64,000 nt of DNA from Erodium maritimum. Taxonomy: Eukaryota > Streptophyta > Magnoliopsida > Geraniales > Geraniaceae. The notes beneath the pieces are model-generated. The model ran no database searches and was not told the DNA's origin. It saw only the letters and a list, made by a program, of their open reading frames with translations. Location of the stretch: assembly GCA_963921825.1 (NCBI GenBank), contig OY997594.1, positions 61,427,675 to 61,491,674 of the forward strand, given 5' to 3'. This document shows positions 43,901 to 55,850 of the stretch, one piece after another (the stretch's first letter is position 1; every line of letters starts with the position of its first letter). Both the position numbers and the translations under genes were made by a program.

Positions 43901-44584
43901 ATACACTATTATGTATTTTAAGACTATTCAAATAATATGTACAAATCTCCACGTTCAAAAATAAAATTGTATAAGTTTGAAATTTTAAACCTCAGTGGAT
44001 AAGAACAGATCCTCTCATGGTCACTACGTTCGGGTGATATATTTTATTAGGTCACTACTTTTAGGTGATATATTTTATTAGTAAACTAATATGGTGAAGC
44101 ACATCCTACTTATTCTGTATATGTCAGAACACGTAACCAAATCTTAGATAGGATTATATTATTGAAGATTCATAACACGTGCATAGTCGTAGTGCTTATC
44201 CCTTATATTTATTTCATTAAAATATAATGGCTAATTCGTATCCTATTGTTTGTTTCATAGTTGTTACGGTTGAGACAAGTGTCTTTACATCTCTGTTGAA
44301 CGATCAACATTTAAAACAAGTCATTGCGGGACTGAGTTGATAAGCTTTGCTAATTTTTTTATATAAAAAAAGAGTATATGATTATAACCATGAACATGTT
44401 GAATAATAATAACCATAAAACAGAAATATACAAGGTCATGTCCCCCTATTAAACAATAGCCATGTTTTTCTAGCTCTTAAACAATATATCTAGAAGATTT
44501 ACAGACATTGTCTTGCCTTGTACTGAAAGCTACACACGCATGTGTATAAACAAAAGAAAACCTAGCCTCACCATTTCATAATCT
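43901..44584. other. Intergenic and CDC20 3' flank
   Basis: AT-rich, with two 31-bp tandem units at 44020-44081 (TCACTAC..T..GGTGATATATTTTATTAG). The last about 150 bases are probably the 3' UTR of the minus-strand CDC20 gene. Confidence 0.45.
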
Positions 44585-46645
44585 TCAACGGATCCGGCTT
44601 ATGTGAGGAAATGGTTCCGGACTGGCTTTAGGCATAGGTTTAGCCACTTCCGGTGTCCCAAATACATTCCAAAACCTCAAGGTTTCATCTCCAGCAGCAG
44701 ATGCCACTGTACATCCATCCGGGCTCTGAAAAATTCGATAACAAACATAAATATTTCATATCAAACAAAGACAAACATGTTCAGACGAAAGACCATTGAG
44801 TTCAAACTAGTATATACCTGAGCCATGTACAGAACTCTGGAGGTATGGCCAGTGAGCTCTGCCATCTTCACCATTGAAGGGTACTTCCAAAGAGTGAGCT
44901 GATTCTGAGTGAACCCATGAGAGCTAAGCAGCTCACGCTCGTTCTTGTTCCATAGCAAGGCACAAACTTGTGAGCCTGTGTTTACTGAGTTCAAGCAGGC
45001 ACCGGTGTGGGTGTTCCAGAACTTAATGCACCGATCAGCACCACCTCCTCCAGATGCCAGCAAGTTACTCTGGAATGGACACCAAGCAAGGGCTTTCACT
45101 GCAGCAGTGTGGCCTTCAATCTGGTGAAGCCACTGGCTTGTTGAGTTTGATGATCTGTCCCATATGTGAAGAAGATTGTCATTTCCTCCACTTGCCAATT
45201 GTTGCCCTGATGCTGACCATTTCAGCCCACAAACTTCTAGGCGGTGGCCTCTGTAAGTTTCAACAATGTGTGATCTTACCCTAACATCGTTGTTGACGAT
45301 TCTACCATCCATTCCTCCTGTTGTGAGTATGTGATTGTTCCAAGCCAATGAACCAACACGCAGCTGGTGACCACCCGACAGTGTTCTTAGCTGAAAAAGG
45401 TAGCAGAACATTTATCAGAAATCACCATAAAATTAAACTCCCAATTCACAAAAACACAGACACAACATTTGAGAGAGAGAGAGAGGGTATTAGTACTAAC
45501 CAGTCTATTAGCAGTAGAATCCCACAACTGCACTTCAGAATTGTTCAAACCAACAGCAACGTGACGCCCATCAGGGGCCCAACTGACACTGGTAACAGGG
45601 CCTTGTTCGTCATCAATGGTGGCAAGTTCCGAACTTGAACCATTGGATGCATCCCACAAATATACAGTTCCCCCAAGAGCAATAGCAAGAACGTTGCTGC
45701 TTCCCCAATCCAGCAAATTCAAGTAGTAATCATCCACAATATCAGGTGCATCCAGTGTCCTATCACACGTCTGTAGAAACTATATAATTAGAACTCTACA
45801 TTCCCCACTAAAAAAACTATAATAAACATGACAGAACAATGGAAGACTGAGAACAGAATATAAACTTTTAAAACCATTACCAATGTGCAAAGTTATCTTA
45901 CCCAAATTAATACTATTTTACATGGTTATATGCTAAAATATGTATTTTCCCTACATCACTAGATCAAAACACTGAATTATTGACATATACCTGAGGAATG
46001 ATTCGGCGGGGCTTGGTGGGTTTTGATTGAAGAGATGATGGAAACAAGTGCTGAGGTATAGGCTCAACTGGGGTGAGTGGCTTATTCTTGAAGGCCAATA
46101 TTCGAGTCCGGTTCATGTTGAAGGCCTCAGCCAAATGCTTCTGATAAGCTTCCCTAGCTGGAGAGCAGAAAGAGGGGTTTTCTTTATCCTTCCTTCCCTC
46201 TGTCAGCATGTAATGTGCATAGTCAAAGTCCATTGCCGAGCGATTTGGTATGAATCTATCTAACTGCAAGAAACCAGATAAAAAAAATCCCATTAGGATC
46301 AATCACTGATCTAGAAAATTTCCACAATTCTAGCCTTAGACAAAACTAAATAAAATGAAATTAACTTTGGATTTTTCCATCTGGGTAATGGGTTGGGTAA
46401 GAAATACATCAAATCAGATACAGAAAAAAAAACCCTAATTTCAACGTGCAATCAACCCCGCATAAACAAATGAAAGATGAAAAATCAGCATCTAAGGGTA
46501 AATCAGGGTGCAAAAGTAGACAAAAACATTCAATTTTGTGAAACCCTCTTACATTTTCCTTGGACTTTTTTCTGTAGAGAAACTGTTCCTGCAGCGGAAG
46601 CCGAGATTGGGTCTTGTGTAAAGAGTTCACGGATCCTGAATCCAT
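44585..46645 (-). CDS. CDC20: CDC20, WD40 co-activator of the anaphase-promoting complex
   Basis: Five minus-strand exons (46645-46553, 46263-45991, 45770-45501, 45390-44818, 44725-44585) with GT..AG introns, all in phase 0, give 449 residues that follow Arabidopsis CDC20.1 almost end to end. CDC20 recruits substrates such as cyclin B and securin to APC/C at the metaphase-anaphase transition and is held by Mad2/BubR1 at the spindle checkpoint. Visible: two KEN boxes (29-31, 58-60), C-box DRFIPNR (33-39), a Mad2-binding-type motif RILAFKNKP (from 85), seven WD40 blades (about 120-430, with [37 protein letters not shown] and IKFWNTHTG), and the terminal Ile-Arg tail that docks on APC3. The start is the first ATG in frame and gives the family N-terminus MDSGS. 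Intact, no odd residues noticed. Confidence 0.95.
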
Positions 46646-46928
46646 ATTGTTAGTGCGAGAGGAACTCTGGAGAGGACATGGAAAATCGTTGAGGAAGAAG
46701 AAACAAACCCTGCAAAACCCCACAAAATCAGATCAAACAGAAAGCGAAAACAGTAGAAGAATTGAACCAGAAGGAAGAAATTCTGAGAGGATGTAGAAAA
46801 TCCTTTAGATCGCAGATCAATAGTAAGCTTCGCAGGTTGATTATCTCAGACAAGCTCGAGAGAGATCTGTGCAAGTGCCAGTGAATCGAGACAGAGAATT
46901 ATTGAAACTGAGAACGATTCTGACCTTA

Positions 46929-46975
46929 GGGCTTTTTATGGATGTTGGAACGTTTTGGTGAAAGGAGCCGTTGAA
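46929..46975 (-). promoter_or_regulatory. CDC20 core promoter: TATA-like box and MSA-type element
   Basis: Read on the minus strand, TTCAACGGCTC (about 46975-46965) matches the core AACGG of the mitosis-specific activator element bound by MYB3R factors (9 of 11 consensus positions). About 30 bases downstream is CCATAAAAAGCCC (46941-46929), a TATA-like box. The following leader to 46646 may hold a short intron (acceptor TTTTGCAG near 46710). This arrangement suits a G2/M gene. Confidence 0.45.
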
Positions 46976-47298
46976 ATGTAGTTTGACGATTATGCCCTTA
47001 TTAAACTATTCAATCCTGGGTGGTTCTTGGTAATTTAGCACGATTAAGCAATTCATGGGTCGGTTCGGGTGGTCTTTTCCCGCCGGTTTGGCTCCGAGGA
47101 TTCGGTTCCTTTCCTAATATTTATTTATCGTATTTTGTATAAAGAGAGGAAAGGTCAAGTATTTGTGTAATAAATTAATATAAACCATTAAAACTAAAAT
47201 TATAAATTAATCCTACTACTTTACAAAAGAAGCTAATTTCAGTTTCTCTAGTGATATATTTGGTAATAATTAATTCATATGTAAGAATGTATTTAATG

Positions 47299-47930
47299 TG
47301 TCCTCTGCTCCGTGTGTTGCGGAGTGTTAGGAAAAGTTAGTTTTCTTTGTCGCCGACTATAGGAAGTGCGGTGTTTGGCTGGTCCATGGATCGGATTCGA
47401 GACGGTGTTGATGGTGTGGCCATCAATAAGGAAGACGATGATACTTTGGTTATCAGGGAAGAAGTTCTCAAAGGAGGAGGGGTTGGGTACCAAATTGCGC
47501 TGGCAGAAAAGGTAAGGATTCGTGAAACCTGTTGTTGCAACCTTGTATCCTGAACGAACTGTATAGAAATCTTTCCTTTCTGGGGCCTAGAGCCAGCAAG
47601 TTGTACCCTGTGATCTAGTTCTCAGGATACCTTTTATTTGCCAAACATTAACAAGCAACAAAACCTATCACTCAGAGAGAGAATCAAGGTGGTTTTGGAG
47701 ATGTAATTAATGATAATCTAACAAGTTTTGACTCTCATTTACTGAACAATTTATGTTGGGTAAAGAGAGTGGCAAACCAGACAGCTCATAAGCTTTCCAA
47801 GTTAGCGGCGGAGATTATAAATACTCAACAATGAAGGATTGTCTGTCCTACCTTCGTATTAAACTTAAGGTATAGGCTTCTATTTTAATAATATAACTTC
47901 ACACCACTTTATTTCAAAAAAAAAGTATTT
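47299..47930 (+). mobile_element. LINE debris: ORF1 N-terminus and RNase H tail
   Basis: 47386-47553 encodes MDRIRDGVDGVAINKEDDD.., typical of the acidic start of plant LINE ORF1 proteins. 47690-47833 encodes SHLLNNLCWVKRVANQ and TAHKLSKLAAEI, the C-terminal end of an RVT_3 RNase H as found at the end of LINE ORF2. An A run follows near 47920. The two ends of a LINE lie only about 150 bp apart, so this is either one LINE with a huge internal deletion or two fragments. No ORF2 core lies between them. Confidence 0.5.
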
Positions 47931-47999
47931 TAAAAGAAAAAAAAGTATGGATGAATCTTACTTTTGTTCAGAATACAAACCTAATACTCTCTCAAACGT

Positions 48000-49458
48000 C
48001 AAGTTCTCATAATCGGGAAACATCTCCTAACAAAGAATTGGATTTTAATACGATTGGGTAAAAAAACTTCGGGGCAGGAGCAGAGCATAATGGAGCGGCG
48101 GCTAGGGCTTCCCTCTCCGCCACCATTGGTGCATCACAAAATCACAGGTGATCCTTTGGTTTTGTCCATCATGATTGCTCTGTATGGTGTTCTATGGCTT
48201 GGGTGTTTGTTCAATGGAATCAAGCAGGTGTCGTTCATGAACATACACAGCGTGGACCTTTTAGGTTTACAGCGAACTCATCACATGGCAGCTGCGGCGG
48301 CAAAGCTAGCCAGCAGCAACCATGCGACGACGTGCGGTGGGTCGACGACAAGGACGACGAGGGCTTCTCCTATGCCACCTCAGGTCTCGCCCCCATGTGA
48401 AGCAATCTCATCTTCTCGATCGTCGCCTCCGTTTCCAGATGGAGTTGCAACACCGAAGGGACGAGATATGGTTTTCTCCGCCAATAAGGCGGTGGAACGT
48501 GGAGCCTCCACGAACCCTCGGGCAAACGGGGGTCTATGGCATCAATTTCCGTGCCACCGACGACAGCCTCAATCCTCTACCCCTCTGATCCCACCACATC
48601 CTCGGACGTCTCTTCCATCTTTGTCGGATAGCCTCTTCTGGAAAAGGGTATTCGGGGAGCTCGGGAGCTTCGAGCGGGGTTGGTTTTGGCCAAACAAAAG
48701 GGAGGTGAGACACCATTCCGTGGAGGAGGAGGTGGAGGAATCCGGTGAAGCTTCCGTGGGGAGGCGGCAGCTAGGGAAAGACTCGATTAGGGTTTCGAGC
48801 ATGGGTCCGAATGCTATGGGCCCTCAGCACGGGCTTGCGGGTCGAGGCCCTCTAGAGGTGGGTTTAAGGAGGGATCCGACACCGTCACTATCTGGAAACA
48901 AGAGCGTACTAAGGGGCGGAGGACCCCGAGGAGGATGAAGACTCGGTGGCGTCTAATGAGGCGCCATCTGTAGCGGCGGGGGGATTCAAGCACCCTCGCC
49001 TCCAGGATTGAGTACTCATGTGGCCAGGGAGGGTTTGGTCGGCTGTACCTTCTCCCTGGTGTATAGGTGGCATTGGTATCACCAACAGCTGATGAATTAC
49101 TTCTCTACCACTTCGGGGTCAGCAATCCCGCGTTCAGGAGCCCTACCATTATCATTCAAGGGAGGACGACGCACGCTGACATACCGGGGGAGTAATTGGT
49201 CCACCGTTGTTCGTTTATCCTCTGATCTGCTCGATCAGTTTCTTCTGGTTGGAGTATACTGTATCGGTGTCCTCGGATGCTACCGCAGTCCCGCCACCCC
49301 GACCGCAATTATGCCTAAGAGCACATTTAAGTATTCTGCACTTGTTTTTCCAATTATGTTAGTTTGGTTTATGTACGGTGAATCCTACGTTTGTGGTCAC
49401 CAAGTTATTTTACTTTAATAATATCTCCATTTCCTCAATAAAAAAATTCAAAAAAAAA
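48000..49458 (+). mobile_element. Retroposon family copy 3
   Basis: It contains a GC-rich coding remnant with a 294-codon open frame (48054-48938). In another frame it ends AAGGFKHPRLQD-stop (48980-49012), homologous to the end of copy 4. The 3' part holds the stem-loop at 49118-49180, a CGGTGTCCTCGGATGC block and an A-rich tail (49441-49458). The 5' limit is uncertain. GTATTTAATG after the tail (49459) also occurs at 47289, which would include the LINE debris upstream, but 10 AT-rich bases are weak support. Confidence 0.6.
49118..49180 (+). other. Conserved 63-nt 3' stem-loop, copy 3
   Basis: GTCAGC/GCTGAC outer stem (6 bp), GCGT/ACGC second stem and CCCT/AGGG inner stem, all Watson-Crick. 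This is the best-formed version of the family. Confidence 0.65.
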
Positions 49459-49507
49459 GTATTTAATGCATTAATGTTTAGAATAAAATTAAACTAATAT
49501 AAAAAGA

Positions 49508-50878
49508 AACCTTTGAACACGTCTTCAGGGATCATGATCGTCTCTGCTGCCCTAGCGCCGCAGCGGCTTTTGGCGAAGCAGAGAGGGAACATGGCCATGG
49601 TCAAGGCCATGATCCCCGGTAAATGTACTCTTACTAGATTACCTCTTGATGTAGCCGCCTCTCTGTTTCTTCTCAGGCGAACAGATCTAGGGCTTGGCTG
49701 GTTGGAGGCGATGACGTTCTCGGCGACGTGTCTCTCCAGCACCTCCGGTGCTCCTCCTCTGTGGGTCGATCCGGAGGTGGACGTGATGTTTGCGGTTGGT
49801 ACTGAAACAGGCACGGGCTTCGGGGACGCAGGCGTGATGCCGGGACGGGGGAACGACGTGGATCGTCCTGATCGGACGCTCGTGATGGGATTGGCGGCGG
49901 AAACGGGCGTGATCCCGATATCGTCCGATGGTGGGGGAAGGCCGGGGATAATGGATCTCTGTTGTCGGCGTTGTCGTTGACGGCGAGGGATGGACTGAAG
50001 CCGGGACTGGTGGTCTCGTCGATTCTGCGGCCGGAAGAGGAGGCCCGTGGTGGGGACGGGCGAACCAGGGCGGGGGACACGCTGGGACAAGCGCCGCGGG
50101 TGGCGGCGGTGGTGCCGGTGGTGGGGATCTCTTCGGAGACGGATGTGACGGCGGAGGAGACGGCGGCGACTCTTGCTTGGAGGCGAAGCAAGGGTAAGGG
50201 GTCGTGGCAAGAGGACCCTGTTGAAAACCCTACTGGGCCTGACATGGGCCTAGGGGATGGGCTAGATCGGGCAATTCCGTCTGACTGGGTGCAGACGGAG
50301 AGGAGGCCGACACTATCTGGGAAGAAATGCCTAGAAAGGGAGGAGGATCAGCTCGAGTCAGAGGTCTCGACAGCGTCTGATGGGGAGTCACAGGCAGCAA
50401 CGGCGGGGGGCGTCAAGCACCCCCGCCTGAAGGAATGAGTCTGAGGTGGCCCGGGGAGGGGCGGGTCAACTTTGGCCCCTTCCCAGCGGATGGATAGCGA
50501 CGGCACCATCATCAGTTGATATTTGTCTCCCCTGCCAGTCCGGAGTCAGCAATCCCGCGTTCAGGAGCCCTACCATTATCATTCAAGGGAGGACGACGCA
50601 CGATGACACACCGGGGGAGATGTAGGTCCACCAGTATTCCCCAAAACTTGGTTGGCTCGCCTCGTCCCATGTTGGAAGAAGATTGTTGTATCGGTGTCAC
50701 CAGACGCTACCGCAGATTTCCCCTTCGTCCATCAAACCCATTACCAGGAGCCGATTTTATTGCTTTCAGTTCATTTCAATTTGTTAGTTGGATGTTATGT
50801 AGGTGGGGTACTTTTCAGTACCTACCAAACTCGTTTCTTATGATTTATTTATAAACTGCAATATGTACTCAAAAAAAA
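49508..50878 (+). mobile_element. Retroposon family copy 4, with 17-bp target duplication
   Basis: The repeat AAACTAATATAAAAAGA stands at 49491-49507 and again at 50879-50895, right after an A run. This fixes the element as a 1,371-bp LINE-type insertion, lying almost directly behind copy 3. Two successive + frames (49513-49980, 49962-50438) cover most of its length. The second ends ATAGGVKHPRLKE-stop. Its 3' part shares long exact blocks with copy 3 (such as CAGCAATCCCGCGTTCAGGA) and ends in a stem-loop and poly(A). The peptide resembles the low-complexity C-terminal half of plant LINE ORF1 proteins; no catalytic domain. Confidence 0.75.
50545..50607 (+). other. Conserved 63-nt 3' stem-loop, copy 4
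   Basis: GTCAGC/GATGAC outer stem with one mismatch; GCGT/ACGC and CCCT/AGGG stems intact. Confidence 0.55.
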
Positions 50879-51059
50879 AAACTAATATAAAAAGATAAAA
50901 AATGATTATGTTTTGATTTAATGAAGATGTCATGATTGAGAAAACGACAAGTCGGAGATGGAGAGATTAGAGGTCTAATTTTCAGTTTACCCAAATTATC
51001 TGTCGAGCCAGCAATTGACAGGTGCGAGAGACTAAACATATTCCGATTAACACACAAAT

Positions 51060-51779
51060 ACAAAATCTAGGGTTTCCAAATCCCCCTCTTTCTCTCCCTT
51101 TTTCTTTTCCTCCAACCAGCAATTCATTCGTTCCGATTCCCTTACCATTCTCCGCCACTGCGCACGCCCGATTTCAATTTCTCTCCTTCGTTCTCCGATG
51201 GTAGCTGGCCCTGAATTTTCTCTGGGAATTCTTTTTTCCCGGGAAAATTCGCCTCATTGGGTTGCTAGCTATCCTTTCGTCCCTTTCTCCTTCCACGGTA
51301 AAGGTAACACAACCTCTCTCTCCGTCCTCTCTGGAACCTTGTGTGTGCGATTTGAGCTTTTTCCTCCAAATGTGGCTACTTGATTTATTTTGATTTGAGA
51401 AAAAAACGAATGTCTCTGTCACATTTAGGTGTTGTCCTGTGTTTGTTTTGATTGATGCATTGTCAGTGGGTAATGGTTTCTGGATTTGTTCGATCTATAG
51501 GTTTACTAACGTTTGATTTATGGTGTCTGTTTTTTTTGTTAATCCAGGAGTTTTGTTTTGCCAATGATTTGTTGATCTTTGGGGAATGGTTGCTGGTGGT
51601 TGGAATCAGGAAGGAAGAATTGCCATTGAAGTATCCAAATTCAAGGAGAGAGGATTTGGAAGCTCTAATGTTTTTATGAACTCTAGTTTCATGATTTGTT
51701 GTTGTAGGTAGATTATTTTCTGTTGATATTGAGTTCTGTTTTTTCTTTCTATTTTTCGAGTTTTGATGCAAATTGGTTT
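51060..51779 (+). promoter_or_regulatory. 5' leader of the MYOB7-type gene, probably spliced
   Basis: A CT-rich leader (51070-51180, TAGGGTTTCC then TCTTTCTCTCCC) is followed by a possible donor CCACG|GTAAAGG (about 51297) and a possible acceptor TTAATCCAG (about 51548) or TTGTAG (about 51708). Leader introns are common in this position, but exact junctions cannot be fixed. Confidence 0.35.
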
Positions 51780-53977
51780 ATGGATTCTGAATCGAATTCA
51801 CCACCGAGTGTGGTAAAATGCCGCAAATGCGGCTGTAGCTGTTCTTCTTTGATGAGTAGCTCTTCAGGAGGGGCTTGGCTAAGATCTGTGAAACGCAAGC
51901 ACGATGAATTTGAGAAGGGAAACCGATTCTTTGTTCCTGGTTTTGAGATTTACAATGTTGCAAGAGTCCAAATTGAGTCCGAATGTGCTACATTGCGCGA
52001 TACAGTTAGTAGTCAACAGCAGTCAATACAGAATTTGCAACTTGAATTGGAAGAGGAGAGGAATGCTTCTTCATCTGCTGCAAATGAGGCCATGTCAATG
52101 ATACTAAGGTTGCAGAGGGAGAAAGCTGAAGTCCAGATGGAGGCTAGGCAATTCAAGCGTTATGCAGAGGAGAAATCTACTCATGATCAGCAAGAGCTTT
52201 CATCAATGGAGGACTTATTGTATAAGAGAGAGCAGGCAATTCAGTCTCTGACATGTGAAATGCAGGCTTATAAGCACAGGATGCTGAGTTATGGGCTTGG
52301 TGAATCAGAGGTAGATGGAGAAGCAAGTGGCCATAACCAGAGCAATCTTGACAATTTTGGTGCTCAAGATGAACACCCAATCTTTGATTATCCACCTTTA
52401 AGATGTAACACTGGCAATCGTTTTGAGGTTGATAATGATGCTGTTGACATTGAGAAGCATGCATTTGGTGAGACACCTCGAGACCATTTGAAGAATTTGG
52501 AATATAGGATCTCTCAAATGGAGAAATCTCCCAACAAGAATCAGTTGGATGGGGACTTCTCTAGTGGAAAGAACATTATGGAGACGGTGTTAGTTGGACA
52601 TTCTCCTAGGTGGGCCAGACTTTCGGGTCGGTTTTCCTCTGATAGCGTGATAATTAAAGATATTGCTTCAGATGTTGCTGCTGAATCTCCTATGCGCTGC
52701 AGCAGCATCAAGAAAACGGATTACTTCCCATATCCTGAAGATTATAATCCAAGAAAGTTGGATTATGTATCAGAAGGTGATGATGACATGATGAATGATA
52801 GAATTTACACAATTGATTCTATCCATACCGGGGCTAACTATAATACTAAAGAACCTAAGTCTGGAGTTGGGATTTGTGAAGATTATATGAACACCCCAAA
52901 AGAATCATTCAATCGGATTGATGACCCTGCTGATGTCAAGAAGCTGTATGTGAGACTTCAGGCACTTGAAGCTGATAGGGAATCAATGAGGCATGCAATT
53001 ATGTCAATGCGGACTGATAAAGCACAGCTTGTTCTGCTGAAAGAAATCGCCCAACAATTGTGCAAGGACATGACACCTGAAAATCGCATGCCAGTGAAAA
53101 GGTCACCTGTTATCAAAACCTTTTCCTTCATGTCAGTTTTTAAGGTAAACTTTGGTGCTTTATTTGTCTACTAATGTCATTTGCATAGCTGCCATTTTAA
53201 TAGTATACGCCATGCAATCTTTAGCTTATGTGGTGCATTATTGTTAGGTGTCTTTTCAGAGTTCTTCATATACCTTAAATACCTAGATTTACATTTTGAT
53301 TATCGTGTAAGATGTTCCCCTCCCTTTTTCTGCAAAATAGTTTCACTTAAATATGTACAGTAACTTGAGGTAATAAAATTATAATCATCGAAACTATTAA
53401 GCTTTATCTTCTATATTTGATGTTTGTGACCTTTGCTTTGTGTTTATTCATGGACCAAGTTGAGGTAATAAAATCAATTGAAAGCAAATTCCTTTCTTTT
53501 AAGCCAAAATGTTGCTGCATAGGGAGCTCCTCTGAGCAAGATATTTATGTCTGCCTTCAATCCTCTTGCATCAGATTTCTATATGAACTCAAGCATGCGT
53601 TGCTGCTGTAGCTGTTAACCTGTTTCTTTTGTGTTCTCTTCAGTGGGTCGCGTCCTTTGTTTTCTGGAGAAAGAAAGGCCGTCGAAGCAAGTAAGTTAAT
53701 GCATTTGAACTAATGAAAATCTATATATCCAACACATTCAGAAATTTCTTCATCAATTCATTTAGCATTTTCAAGTTCTGCATAGTTCAATAAACATAGG
53801 GCTTTTATCAGTGGTCTTCTTGATTGGTAATAGGTGATTGATCTATTTGGCTATATTCATAATGTAATTTGCAGGTATTTTTTTGAGCTATCAGCCAAAA
53901 ATGTGGGCTTGTTGATGCTTCTCGACAACAGCCCTGAGATGAAGCAGTGGAGATGCCTTGCAAGTACACAAGTCTGA
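51780..53977 (+). CDS. MYOB7: GTD-binding (DUF593) myosin-binding protein, MYOB7 type
   Basis: Three exons (51780-53144, 53644-53690, 53875-53977) with GT..AG junctions (AAG|GTAAAC...TTCAG|TGG; CAA|GTAAGT...TGCAG|GTA) give 504 residues. The N-terminus has a Cys cluster (KCRKCGCSCSS, 13-23). Residues about 68-165 form the coiled-coil GTD-binding domain (ECATLRDTVSSQQQSIQNLQ.., LRLQREKAEVQMEARQFKRYAEEK), which in this family binds the globular tail of myosin XI and links it to vesicles. A second coiled coil lies near residues 400-445 (LYVRLQALEADRESMRHAIM). The C-terminus is basic and then hydrophobic (FWRKKGRRSK, NVGLLMLL), closing QWRCLASTQV. I chose the ATG at 51780 because it starts the conserved MDSE.. 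region; an in-frame ATG at 51723 is probably in the leader. Intact. Confidence 0.88.
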
Positions 53978-54754
53978 GATTGATTTCCAAACATCTGAAT
54001 GGAGTTGAAGCCGTGATCATACATGTTGTATCCTTGGTTGGCTCGTTTTCTGGATTTTTTTTATTGCTGCGGAACTGGGTTTTTTGTGCAGTTTTCGTTT
54101 GGATGAATTTTCCTTCTCCTCGCTCATCAGTAAAAAAAAATCATGAATTACAGTAAATAGCCATGTTTTCTTCTTCGTGTAGTAGTTTGTTCGAATTCAA
54201 CTTAAGGTGTCATCTTGACCTTCCTTGTATGGTTAAGATTTTTGTATGATTCTCCTCTAATTATGCAGTCCCTTTACCTTTTATTCTGTTGCTATCAGTT
54301 ACATTCTCAATAGATGGGTGGGTGATTATAAAAGAAAAAGGTGACTTAAATCTTGAGCATTTAACATTAAGATCTTGATTGTCCAAATGATCTAACACAT
54401 GGGGTGTGGTCTGGTGATCGGAGTTCAAATCGTGATAGGAGTATTACCAATAACATTTCAACATTAAAATAATAAATAGATAAACTAAAAGAAAAATAGT
54501 AATAATGTCCTTCATAATTTAGTATAGTTTGTCCTTGATTCGGCTGGAGAGAATTTTATCAGGACATGTAATATTTACTGCATCACTTCAATAACGAATG
54601 GAAACATGTGATTTCTTGCCATTTAGTTATTTTCCTAATATACCCCATTTAGAGGGAAGTGTGTTAACAATATTTTATAATATCATCAGGTAATGAGCAA
54701 ATGAAATCTGTTTATTAAGACAAGACCATTTGGGCATGGAATGCATCTTCTATC
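53978..54754. other. MYOB7 3' UTR and AT-rich spacer
   Basis: The first 200-300 bases are likely 3' UTR. The rest is AT-rich, with no gene seen. Confidence 0.4.
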
Positions 54755-55850
54755 TTTTTTTTGTTTCTATTTAATAAGCACAAGATTTTATTAATAAGAC
54801 TTAAACGAGAAACTAAAGGAAGAGGTGCTACAATTAAAATGGGATCAACCTTTAAATGACAATAAGATTAGCCTGGTCCCAAAAACCGAGGTTCAGATGC
54901 AACCTAAAAAACAAAGACTACCCAAGAGAACAAAAACAACACAAAAACAAGCACAATACCACCGCACCTACGAGACCAAGAAATCATGCCCAACAAAATG
55001 GAAACACTGACACAACTAGGCCAATCAACAACTGAATCTGTCTTTGTCGTTGTCGGTCACAATAACATCATCATCATCTTCCGAGCTAAGACTTTCCGGT
55101 TCTACAAAGGGAAATTCGAGCTCAATAGAGTTGGATATCGAATCCCATGTAGAGAAATGCTTTTCCGACCAAGATTGATTCGAAAGTCTCAAGCTAAATA
55201 CTTATCCCTTCTCCCTAAACGAACTCTAAAATGCCTGATAAATTGTAAGGGTCAGAGAATTCTTTTCTTATTTTCCTTAAGCCTCCTAGAGTTGCTCTTA
55301 ACAGTCAGTAACTTATCTCTCACGTCTCCATCACATAAGTAATTTGTGACCATCAAAAAATTCGACTCATATAGCCCTATGAAAAGGCTAGCAACCGGAT
55401 TCCAAGCCTAATAAGATCGAGATTAACTTGAAGCGCATCCAGAATCACCTTCGTGGACACGGACTACTAGTCCACCAAACCAAGTAGAGAGCCTGAGGCT
55501 TTCAACATATCAACCGCTGCCACATCCAAGTCAGATGCACCTTGGGCCGAAGAATAATGGGTCTCGGATGGCACATCCCCGCATGTAAATTTGGCAACGA
55601 CCTCCGTCCCAAGTATCGCAATTGACCTAATAGATTTCGAAACTAAATCGCGGGAATCTAGCATTGGAGATCCCACGCCGATCACAACCTTCTGCGACGA
55701 CGATGACCCATTCTGGCCACCCAGTTCCACCAAAAACAACACACAATCAAGCCTCAGCATGGACCTATGTACCTTTGCAGCAGAGACCTCCCAAACACGG
55801 ATTGGGAAGCTCTCTTAACCCAATTTCAGCATTAAACTTGTCTTAGACTC
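54755..55850 (-). mobile_element. ORF1-type LINE relic with poly(A) tail
   Basis: A T run (54755-54762) marks a minus-strand 3' end (ATTAATAAAATCTTGTGCTT before the tail). Upstream is the end of an ORF1-like sequence: an acidic stretch SSEDDDDVIVTDNDKDR with a stop near 55040, and a 97-codon frame (55760-55467) rich in Ser, Val and Asp. No RT or endonuclease was found, so this too looks like an ORF1-only element. It is broken in several places. Confidence 0.45.

Noticed and set aside
48054-48938. 294-codon frame on + as a possible host gene
   Set aside because: It lies in a retroposon copy. The homologous coding tail is in a different frame, it has no domain, and its 3' end continues into the shared retroposon 3' part.
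47289-49468. GTATTTAATG on both sides of 47299-49458 as target duplication for copy 3
   Set aside because: It is 10 AT-rich bases only, and the enclosed sequence includes unrelated LINE debris. Kept only as a possibility.
49494-50245. Minus-strand Arg/Pro/Ser-rich frames of 190-238 codons
   Set aside because: They are antisense to retroposon copy 4, have biased composition, and one crosses the 5' target duplication.
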